This document shows positions 1-9,019 of a stretch of 34,469 nucleotides of DNA, one piece after another (the stretch's first letter is position 1; each line of letters begins with the position of its first letter). A program made the translations under genes and the position numbers. The notes under the pieces are model-generated. The model was not told the origin of the DNA. It did not search any database and was given only the letters and a program-made list of their open reading frames with translations. The stretch is from the NCBI GenBank assembly GCA_937921775.1, contig CAKZUK010000169.1, forward strand, positions 1 through 34,469. Direction: 5' to 3'. The DNA comes from an uncultured Saprospiraceae bacterium (GTDB taxonomy: Bacteria > Bacteroidota > Bacteroidia > Chitinophagales > Saprospiraceae).

Positions 1-1065
<1,065 letters not shown>

Positions 1066-1078
1066 CTAAAAATCGGTG

Positions 1079-1109
1079 CAAAGATATGGCTTTTAAATGG
1101 AGAAACAAA
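1079..1109 (-). promoter_or_regulatory. Bacteroidota-type promoter for atpD
   Basis: Read on the minus strand, TTTG (1109-1106), a 19-bp spacer and TATCTTTG (1086-1079) match the Bacteroidota housekeeping consensus TTTG-N19-TAnnTTTG exactly. Transcription would start near 1072, leaving a leader of about 45 nt before the atpD ATG at 1026. Confidence 0.72.
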
Positions 1110-1180
1110 AGAAATATTAAAGAGTCTTAGAGGTAAAATGGGGTATTCTTTCAATCTTTCAGAATATCGCTTTGGAGTAT

Positions 1181-1320
1181 TAAATGTTAAATGTAAAAGC
1201 CCAAAAGTTCAAATGTAAAAATAGCCCAATACCGTAACCACACATTAGAAGGGAACTTTTACATTTTAACTTTATCATTTTGCCGTTTTACATTTATTTG
1301 AGGTTTTACATTTATTACCT
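1181..1320. repeat. Dispersed fold-back repeat, family 1, copy 1
   Basis: Fills most of the 302-bp gap between atpD and the glycosyltransferase gene. It is AT-rich, with several copies of AAATGTAAAA on the left (from 1181) and TTTTACATTT on the right (1256-1315), so the two sides can pair. The right arm 1256-1295, reverse-complemented, matches 6633-6672 at 37 of 40 positions, and the left side AAATGTAAAAATAGCCCAA (1211-1229) recurs near 6662. This shows a repeat family and not chance AT-richness. No coding capacity and no transposase. The rest of the gap holds only the atpD promoter and leader. Confidence 0.75.
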
Positions 1321-1328
1321 TTACCAAA

Positions 1329-2339
1329 ATGTCAAAAAAGCCACTCATCAGTATTCTCATGCCTGTTTTTAATGCTCAGCCTTGGCTGGAAGAATGCCTC
1401 GAATCCATTGTAAATCAGAGTGAAACAAACTGGGAATTGATTGCTATAGATGATATATCTACTGACAATAGCTTTGACATACTCCATCAATATGCCCTAA
1501 AAGACGAGCGTATCCATGTTTTTAAGAACCAATCCAAAGGGATTATTCCTGCCTTACAACTGGCCTTTCAGCATTCCAGAGGTGCATATATCAGCAGAAT
1601 GGATGCGGACGACCAGATGGCTCCGGAAAAATTGGAGTATCTAGTTAAAGCCTTACTAGAAAATGGATCGGGCCATATTACTACTGGCTGGGTCAAATAC
1701 ATTAGTCCTACAAAATTGGGCGATGGCTACCTACGCTACGAAGCTTGGCTCAATAAGCTATGCTCTAATAATAGCAATTATGAAGAGATCTATCGAGAAT
1801 GCGTCATCCCCTCCCCTTGCTGGATGTGCTCCCGAGAAGACTTGATCAGCGTTGGTGCTTTCGATTCAGCAACTTATCCAGAAGATTACGATCTGTGCTT
1901 TCGTTTTTACCAAAATAAACTTAAGGTCATTGGCGTACAGAAGATATTACACTTTTGGCGCGACTACCCTGAACGAACTTCTCGCAATAGTCCAACTTAT
2001 GCAGACCAACGTTACTTTGACCTGAAGTTACCTTATTTCCTTGACTTGGATTACGCAGCAGATCAGCCTCTAGTCTTATGGGGCACCGGTAAGAAAGGAA
2101 AGTTGCTTGCACAAAAACTAATTGAGCAACAAATTAACTTCCATTGGGTCACCAACAACACAAAAAAAATTGGCCTTAACATATATGGCATTCACATTGA
2201 GCCTTTTAAGCGTATTGCTAATTTCGAAACAGCTCAAATCATTATTGCTGTAGCCGCACCAGACGACCAAAAGGAGATCAACCAGTATCTCCAACGAATT
2301 GATTCTGAAGATAAAATAAGTTCGTTTTTTTTCTGTTAG
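1329..2339 (+). CDS. Family 2 glycosyltransferase with C-terminal nucleotide-binding-like domain
   Basis: Predicted GT-A fold, inverting glycosyltransferase that moves a sugar from a nucleotide-sugar donor to a cell-surface glycan or similar acceptor in the cytoplasm. The N-terminal domain (residues 5 to about 220) has the GT2 opening ISILMPVFNA, the donor-binding pair D41-D42 in AIDDISTDNS, and the metal-binding motif DADD at 92-95. Residues about 245-336 form a separate Rossmann-like part with VLWGTGKKGK (GxGxxG-like at 252-257), as seen in some Bacteroidota GT2 proteins. No membrane segment is visible, so it is not a processive synthase. It stands alone, 302 bp from atpD and followed by a strong stem-loop, so neither donor nor acceptor can be read from context. 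Start is the ATG at 1329; no Shine-Dalgarno sequence is seen, as usual in this phylum. Confidence 0.9.
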   Translation: MSKKPLISILMPVFNAQPWLEECLESIVNQSETNWELIAIDDISTDNSFDILHQYALKDERIHVFKNQSKGIIPALQLAFQHSRGAYISRMDADDQMAPEKLEYLVKALLENGSGHITTGWVKYISPTKLGDGYLRYEAWLNKLCSNNSNYEEIYRECVIPSPCWMCSREDLISVGAFDSATYPEDYDLCFRFYQNKLKVIGVQKILHFWRDYPERTSRNSPTYADQRYFDLKLPYFLDLDYAADQPLVLWGTGKKGKLLAQKLIEQQINFHWVTNNTKKIGLNIYGIHIEPFKRIANFETAQIIIAVAAPDDQKEINQYLQRIDSEDKISSFFFC

Positions 2340-2352
2340 CTTTCTCTTCTAA

Positions 2353-2408
2353 GCTAAAAGCAGTTTAAAGTTATTCCCAATGGCGATAACTTTAAACTGC
2401 TTTCTAGC
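2353..2408 (+). terminator. Strong stem-loop after the glycosyltransferase gene
   Basis: An 18-bp perfect stem (2357-2374 with 2386-2403, AAAGCAGTTTAAAGTTAT and its complement) has an 11-nt loop. It extends by GCTA/TAGC with one bulge. It starts about 15 nt after the stop codon. The T-rich run TGTTTTTTC comes about 10 nt further on. Probably a transcription terminator, though the T-run is not adjacent. Confidence 0.65.
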
Positions 2409-2477
2409 ATAAATGCCTGTTTTTTCTTAACTTTAGTAACTAGAGCTTTTTCAAAAAAAAACTAAAACTATTCTACC

Positions 2478-4925
2478 GTGAAAAACACTACCCCTTTAAA
2501 AACACTCTTCTTAGTCATTAGCTTCCTATTTTGTTTTACTCACGTAAATGCTGAGAACAAGACCAATTCTTTTTTTACCAATCCATTATATATTGTTGAC
2601 ACCTGTTTTGTTGGAGGTGATTTAGAAACCTCATTTGGCACCTATCCTGACATTGCAGGATTAGATGCTGACCTCATGGAATGGAACGGAGGTGGCTGGA
2701 CGGGCTCATGGCCCAACGCCAATCTCTCCATACCCCCTCTCAATAGTAGTACCTGCCGTGCTATCTTCCTTGGCGCAAGTAGTGGATGGACTTCAGGTGG
2801 CGAAGGTTTTGGACTTCGACTCAATGTACCACTTGTTGCAGGGCAGGAATACCAATTTTACTTTACCTATGTCAGTCATGGTACCGCTAGTACAGGTAGT
2901 TTTAGCCCAACCTTATTCACCAATACAGTTGGTGATAACTTAGGTTTCTCTTTCGAAGTTGGACAAATACCTGCTGCTGGAACCGACTGGGAAACCAATA
3001 CCTTTACATTCACTGCTTCTTCTGAACAAGCTGGACACGACTGGGTTATTCTTCACTCCCAAACCACTACAGGCTCTGGAATTGTGGCTGCCTACTGCTG
3101 CGGTGAAATCGACTCTGATTGTGCGGTATTCTCTACAAACGTTAATACCGATGACGCAGATTGCTTGCAAGGCGGAAGTGCTACCGCATCCGTTTCAGGA
3201 AACTGCTCGGTCCCAACTTACAGCTGGAGCACTGGCGAAACGGGGATTAGCATCTCTGACTTAAATGCAGGTAGCTACTCGGTCACCATTATTGATGACT
3301 GTTGTGAAAGCATTGAAGCCTTCTTCATTGATCAGGTTGGAGATGTTCCTTTAGCAGATCTGGGAGATGACCTTTCAATCTGCGACGGCAACCTGCTCAC
3401 CATAAGCGCAGAAAACATTGGCTCTACTTATTTATGGAGCACTGGAGGAACTGCACAGACTATTCAGGTCAACACTCCTGGCATATACGCTGTCACCATC
3501 ACTAACGCTTCCGGATGTAGCAGCGAAGATGAAATTGAAATTACACTTACAGAAATCGCTCTTTCATTTGAATCATCCAATCCTTCTTGTGACCCCTTTA
3601 GTGGCATGGTAGACATGGAAGTTGGGGATGGTCAAGCTCCTTATAGCTACAATTGGAGTACCGGAGCTCAGACGCAAGACATTCAAAACTTAAATTCGGG
3701 CTGGTATTTTGTAACAACTACTGACGTCAACAACTGTTTTACAATCGACTCAATTTTCATTAGTCCTCTGGTCTTGCCCGAAGCATCACTTCTTCCGAAT
3801 AACAATCTATGCCCTGATGCTTCTAATGGCAGTATCGACCTTGAAGTACAAGCAGGTACAGCACCTTTTACTTTCAGTTGGAGCAACGGCGCAAATACAG
3901 AAGACGTTTCAAACCTATCTCCAGGAGACTACGAAGTTATCATAACAGATGCCAACAATTGTAGCAGTACTTTTTCCACTACAGTAAGTGGACCTCCTTC
4001 CTATAATTTTGCATTTTCAACAGCAGACGCTTGTGGTGATTTTGGAGAAGCTTACATACAAGTCAACAGTGGAGGAAATGCACCATACAGTTACTTATGG
4101 AGCAATGGCGCAACGACTGATTTAATTAGCAACTTAAGTGGTGGTTCTTATACGGTTACTGTTACAGATGCTAGCAACTGTTCTTTTTCTGCAAACACTT
4201 TTGTTACAACCTTTGATGAAGTCCTCCTTGATGTAAACAAAACAGATATCAGTTGTTTTGGCTTGACCGATGGCGCTATCGACATTAGCGTTACTCAAGG
4301 AACAAGCCCTTATGATTACGAATGGGATAACGGAACATTCACAGAAGATATAGAGGATTTAGATAATGGAGCGTACACTATTTTTGTAACGGACAACAAC
4401 GGCTGTCTTTCAGCTGTAACCATCGAAATCAATGAACCAAATCCAATAAGTTTAAATATTTCCACCACACTTCCTACTAGTGGCAATGATGGTGAAATCA
4501 GTGTAGAACCAGTAGGTGGTACACCTCCATTTACTGCAAGCTGGAGTAATAATGACATTGGTCTCACTGCAGATAGTTTGAGCATTGGTATGTACACTGT
4601 CTCGATTATAGATGGCAATGGCTGTACTTACTCACAAGTTATCAACTTGAGCTTGACATCGACTATTGACGAGGAGGCTTTGACGCAATTCGATGTTTAC
4701 CCGAACCCTAATGATGGTCAATTTTATGTTGATCTGGCTTTCGCCAAAACGGAGGAAGCTGCTGTTAGAGTTTTTGATGTGCTGGGACGAGAGTTATTTG
4801 TAAAACACCTTATAGGGTCGAAAACTCAGGTGCAAATTGATTTGCAGCGATTTTCTTCAGGGGTTTATTTTGTGGCTCTTGACTTGAATGGAAAATGGCT
4901 TACACAGCGAGTGATCGTTGAGTAG
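2478..4925 (+). CDS. Secreted SprB-repeat protein with T9SS type A sorting domain
   Basis: Large surface or secreted protein, 815 aa. A signal peptide covers residues 1 to about 25 (cleavage near VNA/ENK). Residues about 30-205 look like a beta-sandwich. From about 220 to 718 there are some seven repeats of about 70 residues, each with a Y/F-x-WSxGxxTxxIxxLxxGxYxVTxTDxxxC pattern, which is the SprB/Ig-like repeat known from the gliding adhesin SprB. The last 75 residues (FDVYPNPNDGQFYVDL... FSSGVYFV... QRVIVE) form a type A T9SS C-terminal sorting domain, so the protein should cross the outer membrane through T9SS and lose or anchor this domain. Role is probably adhesion or matrix; no catalytic motif is visible. 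Monocistronic: a stem-loop lies before it and a terminator right after it. Start chosen at the ATG/GTG-rich region's annotated 2478 codon because the signal peptide begins there. Confidence 0.88.
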   Translation: MKNTTPLKTLFLVISFLFCFTHVNAENKTNSFFTNPLYIVDTCFVGGDLETSFGTYPDIAGLDADLMEWNGGGWTGSWPNANLSIPPLNSSTCRAIFLGASSGWTSGGEGFGLRLNVPLVAGQEYQFYFTYVSHGTASTGSFSPTLFTNTVGDNLGFSFEVGQIPAAGTDWETNTFTFTASSEQAGHDWVILHSQTTTGSGIVAAYCCGEIDSDCAVFSTNVNTDDADCLQGGSATASVSGNCSVPTYSWSTGETGISISDLNAGSYSVTIIDDCCESIEAFFIDQVGDVPLADLGDDLSICDGNLLTISAENIGSTYLWSTGGTAQTIQVNTPGIYAVTITNASGCSSEDEIEITLTEIALSFESSNPSCDPFSGMVDMEVGDGQAPYSYNWSTGAQTQDIQNLNSGWYFVTTTDVNNCFTIDSIFISPLVLPEASLLPNNNLCPDASNGSIDLEVQAGTAPFTFSWSNGANTEDVSNLSPGDYEVIITDANNCSSTFSTTVSGPPSYNFAFSTADACGDFGEAYIQVNSGGNAPYSYLWSNGATTDLISNLSGGSYTVTVTDASNCSFSANTFVTTFDEVLLDVNKTDISCFGLTDGAIDISVTQGTSPYDYEWDNGTFTEDIEDLDNGAYTIFVTDNNGCLSAVTIEINEPNPISLNISTTLPTSGNDGEISVEPVGGTPPFTASWSNNDIGLTADSLSIGMYTVSIIDGNGCTYSQVINLSLTSTIDEEALTQFDVYPNPNDGQFYVDLAFAKTEEAAVRVFDVLGRELFVKHLIGSKTQVQIDLQRFSSGVYFVALDLNGKWLTQRVIVE

Positions 4926-4942
4926 GAATATTATTTTCGTCA

Positions 4943-4982
4943 ACAAAAAACCGGAAGATTAATTTCTTTCGGTTTTTTGTTT
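4943..4982 (+). terminator. Rho-independent terminator after the SprB-repeat gene
   Basis: ACAAAAAACCG (4943-4953) pairs with CGGTTTTTTGT (4970-4980), 17 nt after the stop codon, with a T-rich right arm. The A/T tracts on both arms make a classic intrinsic terminator. Confidence 0.82.
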
Positions 4983-5057
4983 TACACAAAGCCTCTTACT
5001 CACTTTCACTTACTAAGCATTCTAAAAAGAATTCCTATTTTTGTAAAAACATAATAC

Positions 5058-6578
5058 ATGCCTTGGAATGACTTGTCGAAAATTGCTTTACTAGGAACTG
5101 ATCGAACGGTCATACCTGCCCCCTTGAAGCAAAAGCTCGAAGCACTTGGTATTGACCCTGAGATGGATACAGCTGAGTTGATTCTCAAAGGTGTTGCTAT
5201 TCTTCAAGCTAGAAAAAGAGCAGGGATGATCTTAGAGAAATGGGAAGAAGCCATTCCTGCCATGGATAGCAATATTCAAGAAAACCATTGTAGTCCTGCT
5301 ACTACGCGAGACCTTGAATTTATACTCGGCGGAGCTCACGCAGCAGCCTTCAATGAATTCATTGATCAAATGAATGCCTATCAAAAAACATTGAGCCCCG
5401 TTTTCATTCCCACTATTTTGGAACGTGCTGTTGGAGACATGGACTTGCGCAAATGGGTACTGCCCTTGATTGGTGAACGAGGACGTTGGTTGATTGAACA
5501 AAATCCGGAATGGGCTATACTTTTCAGTAAACTGAGTGTTGACCAATGGCTAGAAGGCTCTACAGAGGTACGACTCAATATTTTTGAGAAGACACGAACA
5601 GATCAACCACAAGCAGCTCTTAAATTGCTTGAGGCTTCATGGCCAGAAATCGACGCAAAAGTAAAGCTCGCTTTTTTGCAAAAAATGCAAGCCGAACTAA
5701 ATCCTTCAGATGAACCTTTCTTGGAAGACTGTCTTTACGAAACTCGAAAAGAAATTCGACAACTAGCTTCTAATCTATTAAGTCAACTCCCCAAATCCGC
5801 TCTCGTAGAGCGCATGTGGGAACGCGTTCAGCTTTATATAAATTTCAAAAAAGACAAACAGAAACTAAGCGTCACCTTGCCTGACAACATTGATGAAACC
5901 ATGCTTCGAGATGGTATCGATCCTCGACATCAGTGGAAAAGTGGTGGATTAAAAGCCAGCCGACTCGGTCAAATGATGGCCATTATTCCTCCCACTCACT
6001 GGGAAAAAGCAACACAAGAATCTCCAGAATCGGTTATTAAAATATTTTCAAAAAGCGACTGGGCAGTTCTTTTCTTGCAAGCCTTTAGCCACGCTTCCAT
6101 TCTTCATAAAAATGAAGCGTGGAAAGAAGCGATATTGGCTTCTTGGATCAAAAATTTTGAATCAAAAAAATGGCAGGATTTACCAACCAATAAGTTACTA
6201 GCATCACTTTCTGCCGGGAGCTTTGACAAACTGTGTTTACTAGCCTTAAAAGCCAATCCCGACTTTTCAAATGAGCATGCCCCTTTACTCATTCTAATCC
6301 GTTCGTCCAAACATTTATGGAGCGCAACTTTAAGCAAAACATTAATCCGATCATTTCAAAAATGGATGGCCCAACAATCCAATAGTCACTGGGGGGCCTG
6401 GCATTTCAGAGCGGTATTAAAAATGGCCTCCTACCGCTGCGCCATCAGCACAGATGCAGAGCTCCGAAAAAAATGGCCTACCGATGCTGCAGTTTGGTCT
6501 GCTTGGCAAAGGGATATTGAAATCTTTTTAAGTACCTTGCAATTCCGAAAAGAAATGACCCAACACCTAACAGGGTGA
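5058..6578 (+). CDS. DUF5691 family protein (MoxR/VWA cassette component)
   Basis: 506 aa, no signal peptide or membrane segment; cytoplasmic and almost wholly helical by eye. The N-terminus (WNDLSKIALLGTDRTVIP) carries the ALLGTDR signature that I associate with DUF5691. Members of this family are encoded beside a SWIM zinc-finger protein, a MoxR AAA+ ATPase, DUF5682 and a VWA protein. Its biochemical role is unknown; the helical, HEAT-like look of the middle (residues about 150-260: short helices with WPEID, EDCLYETRKEIRQLASNLL) suggests a scaffold or adaptor, which is inference. It lies first in the local cluster, 327 bp upstream of the MoxR gene with repeat family 1 copy 2 between them. 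No SWIM gene precedes it; the upstream gene is an unrelated secreted protein with its own terminator. The family call rests on memory of the N-terminal motif. Confidence 0.78.
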   Translation: MPWNDLSKIALLGTDRTVIPAPLKQKLEALGIDPEMDTAELILKGVAILQARKRAGMILEKWEEAIPAMDSNIQENHCSPATTRDLEFILGGAHAAAFNEFIDQMNAYQKTLSPVFIPTILERAVGDMDLRKWVLPLIGERGRWLIEQNPEWAILFSKLSVDQWLEGSTEVRLNIFEKTRTDQPQAALKLLEASWPEIDAKVKLAFLQKMQAELNPSDEPFLEDCLYETRKEIRQLASNLLSQLPKSALVERMWERVQLYINFKKDKQKLSVTLPDNIDETMLRDGIDPRHQWKSGGLKASRLGQMMAIIPPTHWEKATQESPESVIKIFSKSDWAVLFLQAFSHASILHKNEAWKEAILASWIKNFESKKWQDLPTNKLLASLSAGSFDKLCLLALKANPDFSNEHAPLLILIRSSKHLWSATLSKTLIRSFQKWMAQQSNSHWGAWHFRAVLKMASYRCAISTDAELRKKWPTDAAVWSAWQRDIEIFLSTLQFRKEMTQHLTG

Positions 6579-6626
6579 CCAAGAATACAGTTGTTTGAAT
6601 ATTTGGCTACATCACTATTTAGGAAT

Positions 6627-6763
6627 GTTTTTAAATGTAAAACCGCAAAATGATAAATTTAAAATGTAAAAATAGCTCAAACCTGCGCCTTTCTGATGTA
6701 GCATGTCGTTCGCTGGCAAACTTTTACATTTTAAATTTTACGGTTTTACATTTTACATTTAAA
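6627..6763. repeat. Dispersed fold-back repeat, family 1, copy 2
   Basis: Left arm 6633-6671 (AAATGTAAAACCGCAAAATG and on) and right arm 6721-6760 are imperfect inverted repeats around a GC-richer centre of about 45 bp. The left arm matches the reverse complement of 1256-1295 at 37 of 40 positions. The element separates the DUF5691 gene from the MoxR gene. A 60-codon open frame across it is not credible as a gene. The rest of this 327-bp gap (6764-6905) holds two small hairpins and nothing else recognisable. Confidence 0.78.
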
Positions 6764-6850
6764 CCCTGTTCCAAACGCCAAAATCAATTGCTTCCCAGCC
6801 TGCTAAGAGCAGCCCCAAACAAAAAATCCTAGTAACTAAATCCAGGCTAT

Positions 6851-6894
6851 TCCCTGTAAGGGATAAGCCCCAAAACTTGGGACACCGTCCCAAG
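6851..6894 (+). promoter_or_regulatory. Tandem small hairpins just upstream of the MoxR gene
   Basis: TCCCT-GTA-AGGGA (6851-6863) and CTTGGGAC-ACC-GTCCCAAG (6876-6894) are two perfect stems with 3-nt loops, ending 11 bp before the ATG at 6906. They could affect translation initiation or be operator half-sites. No T-run follows, so they are not terminators. Function unproven. Confidence 0.4.
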
Positions 6895-6905
6895 ACATAA
6901 GAGAC

Positions 6906-7985
6906 ATGAAAAACATAATACGCCCACACGCAGAAGACGCCTACGCCAAAGAACTAAAGCGTCTAATAAAATCCGACAGCAAAGCAAAACCAACGAATTG
7001 GAAACTCTCCCCATCCGCCGTAGTCACCTACATCATGGGAGGCCAACTCGAAGATGGCTACACCATTAGTCCAAAATATTTTGGTAGTCAAAGGCTGATC
7101 GAAATTGCAGTAGCAACACTTGCAACCGATCGTGCACTCTTACTAATGGGAATTCCCGGTACTGCAAAAACATGGGTGAGCGAACATTTAGCAGCAGCTA
7201 TATCCGGCAACTCTACGCTCCTCGTACAAGGCACCGCAGGTATGCACGAAGAAGCGCTTCGCTACGGATGGAACTATGCACGCTTACTCGCCGAAGGTCC
7301 TTCTACTGCCGCAATGGTTCCTAGTCCTTTAATGACTGGAATGGAAAAAGGAATGATTGTTCGTGTAGAAGAATTGACAAGAATCCCTGCGGATGTACAA
7401 GATTCACTAATCACCATCCTTTCGGAAAAAATACTACCCGTACCTGAACTAAATAAAGAAGTGCAGGCCATTCGAGGTTTCAACTTAATCGCTACAGCCA
7501 ACGACAGAGACAAAGGGATCAATGAATTGTCTAGTGCATTACGTCGAAGATTCAACACCGTGGTCTTACCTTTACCTGCAAGCTTGGAAGAAGAAGTAAA
7601 CATCGTAAAAACTAGAGTTGAAAGCATTGGTGAATCTTTAGAACTCCCTGCTGACCTTGCACCAGTCAAAGAAATACAACGGCTGGTTACTATCTTTAGA
7701 GAACTACGATCTGGCAAAACAGAAGATGGTCGCACAAAAATAAAATCACCCAGTAGTACCCTGAGCACAGCCGAGGCTATTTCTGTAATAAATAATGGAC
7801 AAGCCCTCGCCGCTCATTTCGGTGATGGAAAATTGAACGCTCAAGACTTAGCTGCCAGCATAGGAGGTGCGATCGTAAAAGATCCCGTTCAGGATAAAAT
7901 TGTCTGGCAGGAATACCTGGAAACTATTGTTCGAGAACGAGAGGGATGGAAAGATTTATATGATGCTTGTCGCGAACTATTGTAA
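6906..7985 (+). CDS. MoxR-family AAA+ ATPase (YehL-like)
   Basis: 359 aa cytoplasmic ATPase of the MoxR group, thought to act as chaperone-like remodelers that usually work with a VWA-domain partner. Walker A GIPGTAKT is at residues 82-89, Walker B ends in E155-E156 (GMIVRVEEL), sensor 1 is in ATAND (N199), and the arginine-finger region is LRRRFN (212-217). Between Walker A and B lies QGTAGMHEEALRYGWNYARL, an insert typical of the DUF5682-associated subgroup, where ordinary MoxR proteins have a shorter LLIPSD-like stretch. The C-terminal lid domain spans about 225-355. All ATPase residues are present, so it should be active. Neighbours are DUF5691 upstream and, after an interposed DDAH gene, DUF5682; E. 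coli yehL-yehM is the parallel. The VWA partner is not in the window. AAA+ identity is certain; the subgroup is likely. Confidence 0.92.
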   Translation: MKNIIRPHAEDAYAKELKRLIKSDSKAKPTNWKLSPSAVVTYIMGGQLEDGYTISPKYFGSQRLIEIAVATLATDRALLLMGIPGTAKTWVSEHLAAAISGNSTLLVQGTAGMHEEALRYGWNYARLLAEGPSTAAMVPSPLMTGMEKGMIVRVEELTRIPADVQDSLITILSEKILPVPELNKEVQAIRGFNLIATANDRDKGINELSSALRRRFNTVVLPLPASLEEEVNIVKTRVESIGESLELPADLAPVKEIQRLVTIFRELRSGKTEDGRTKIKSPSSTLSTAEAISVINNGQALAAHFGDGKLNAQDLAASIGGAIVKDPVQDKIVWQEYLETIVREREGWKDLYDACRELL

Positions 7986-8059
7986 CACATTTACTACATT
8001 TCAAAAATAAACGTCCTTTCTCAAGTCTTGATTCAAAACATTAATAAAAAACGAACACT

Positions 8060-8824
8060 TTGAATTTCACAAAAGCAATTGTACGCAAACCCTCTCCTTC
8101 TTTAGAAAAAGGATTGACCACAGCCAAACTTGGGCTACCTGTTTTTGAAAAAGCAGTTCGTCAGCATAGCAAATATGTGCAAACATTGAAACGTCTAGGA
8201 CTGGAAGTCACAGAGTTAGAAGCAAGCGATCCATTTCCAGACGCTACCTTTGTGGAGGACGTAGCTTTGTTAACACCTCATTGTGCCATCATCACTAATC
8301 CGGGGGCGCCTTCGCGAAAAGGTGAAACCAAATTAATTGAACCTATTCTTAAATCGTTTTTTGAAAATGTAGAATACATTAGCGAACCTGGAACCTTGGA
8401 CGCTGGCGATGTCATTGAAATTGAAGGGGAATATTTTATTGGTATTTCAGAAAGAACGAGTGCAAAAGGTGCACAACAATTGATACTTATTTTACATCAA
8501 TATGGTTTACAAGGTTACACCGTTCCAGTTCAAGATGGTTTGCATTTAAAATCTAGTATCTCCTATTTAGGGAACAACACTTTACTCGCCACTGCCGACT
8601 TTAGTAATCATCCTATTTTTCAAAAGTATAACATCATTGAAGTAAACGAAGAGGAAACCTATGCGGCTAATGCTCTTTTGATCAATGGAAAAGTAATGGT
8701 ACCTAGAGGTTTTTATCATACGGTAGATCAACTGGAGCATGCGGGCTTTGAAGTGGAGGAAGTGGCAGTTTCTGAATTTGAAAAAGTAGATGGTGGTTTG
8801 AGTTGCTTGTCACTTCGGTTTTAA
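8060..8824 (+). CDS. NG,NG-dimethylarginine dimethylaminohydrolase (DDAH) family protein
   Basis: Predicted cytosolic amidinotransferase-fold hydrolase that would convert methylated arginine to citrulline plus methylamine. 254 aa, the same length as the Pseudomonas aeruginosa enzyme, and the key residues fall at the same numbers: catalytic H162 (GLHLKS) and nucleophile C249 (GGLSCLSLRF), with D114 in GTLDAGDV at the position of the acidic residue, and FVEDVAL at 64-70 in the substrate-gating region. It starts with TTG at 8060; no in-frame ATG lies near, and the N-terminus FTKAIVRKPS is family-typical. It sits 74 bp after the MoxR gene and 195 bp before DUF5682, in the same direction, so cotranscription is possible. 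DDAH is not a known part of the MoxR/DUF5682 cassette. A related arginine-modifying activity in the superfamily cannot be excluded from sequence alone. Confidence 0.88.
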   Translation: MNFTKAIVRKPSPSLEKGLTTAKLGLPVFEKAVRQHSKYVQTLKRLGLEVTELEASDPFPDATFVEDVALLTPHCAIITNPGAPSRKGETKLIEPILKSFFENVEYISEPGTLDAGDVIEIEGEYFIGISERTSAKGAQQLILILHQYGLQGYTVPVQDGLHLKSSISYLGNNTLLATADFSNHPIFQKYNIIEVNEEETYAANALLINGKVMVPRGFYHTVDQLEHAGFEVEEVAVSEFEKVDGGLSCLSLRF

Positions 8825-8840
8825 ATTGAGGAAGGGGAAA

Positions 8841-8918
8841 GTCCGAAGATGGAAGACGGAAGTTCGCATCTAACGCGAATATACGATCGAGAGAAACTTC
8901 GATCTTCGATCTTCCGAC
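8841..8918. repeat. Dispersed fold-back repeat, family 2, copy 1
   Basis: Arms 8841-8864 and 8895-8918 are inverted repeats (20 of 24 pairs) built on GGAAG/GAAGA units with a 30-nt loop. The core CGGAAGTTC...TCTAACGCGA...GATCG (8857-8889) reappears, reverse-complemented, at 31038-31069. It lies between the DDAH and DUF5682 genes, 16 nt after the DDAH stop, and may also end transcription. Confidence 0.68.
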
Positions 8919-9019
8919 TAAAATACCACCACTGATCAGTTAATCCCACTAGCGCAAGTCACAATCATAGATATAGATCCACAGAACACATAGATTTTTA
9001 TCGTAAAAGTCAACTTAAA

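Noticed and set aside
3140..4630. Seven regular repeats that might suggest a CRISPR or satellite array
   Set aside because: They are protein-level SprB repeats in an open reading frame with divergent DNA; no identical short repeats with spacers.
5036..5043. TATTTTTG as a promoter -7 element for the DUF5691 gene
   Set aside because: Fits TAnnTTTG, but there is no TTTG at the right distance and the leader would be under 10 nt.
6650..6832. 60-codon open frame in the DUF5691-MoxR gap
   Set aside because: Made of repeat family 1 sequence; low-complexity translation.
7274..7768. 164-codon open frame on the minus strand opposite the MoxR gene
   Set aside because: Lies wholly antisense to the conserved AAA+ core; Ser/Leu-rich translation without motifs, typical of a shadow frame.
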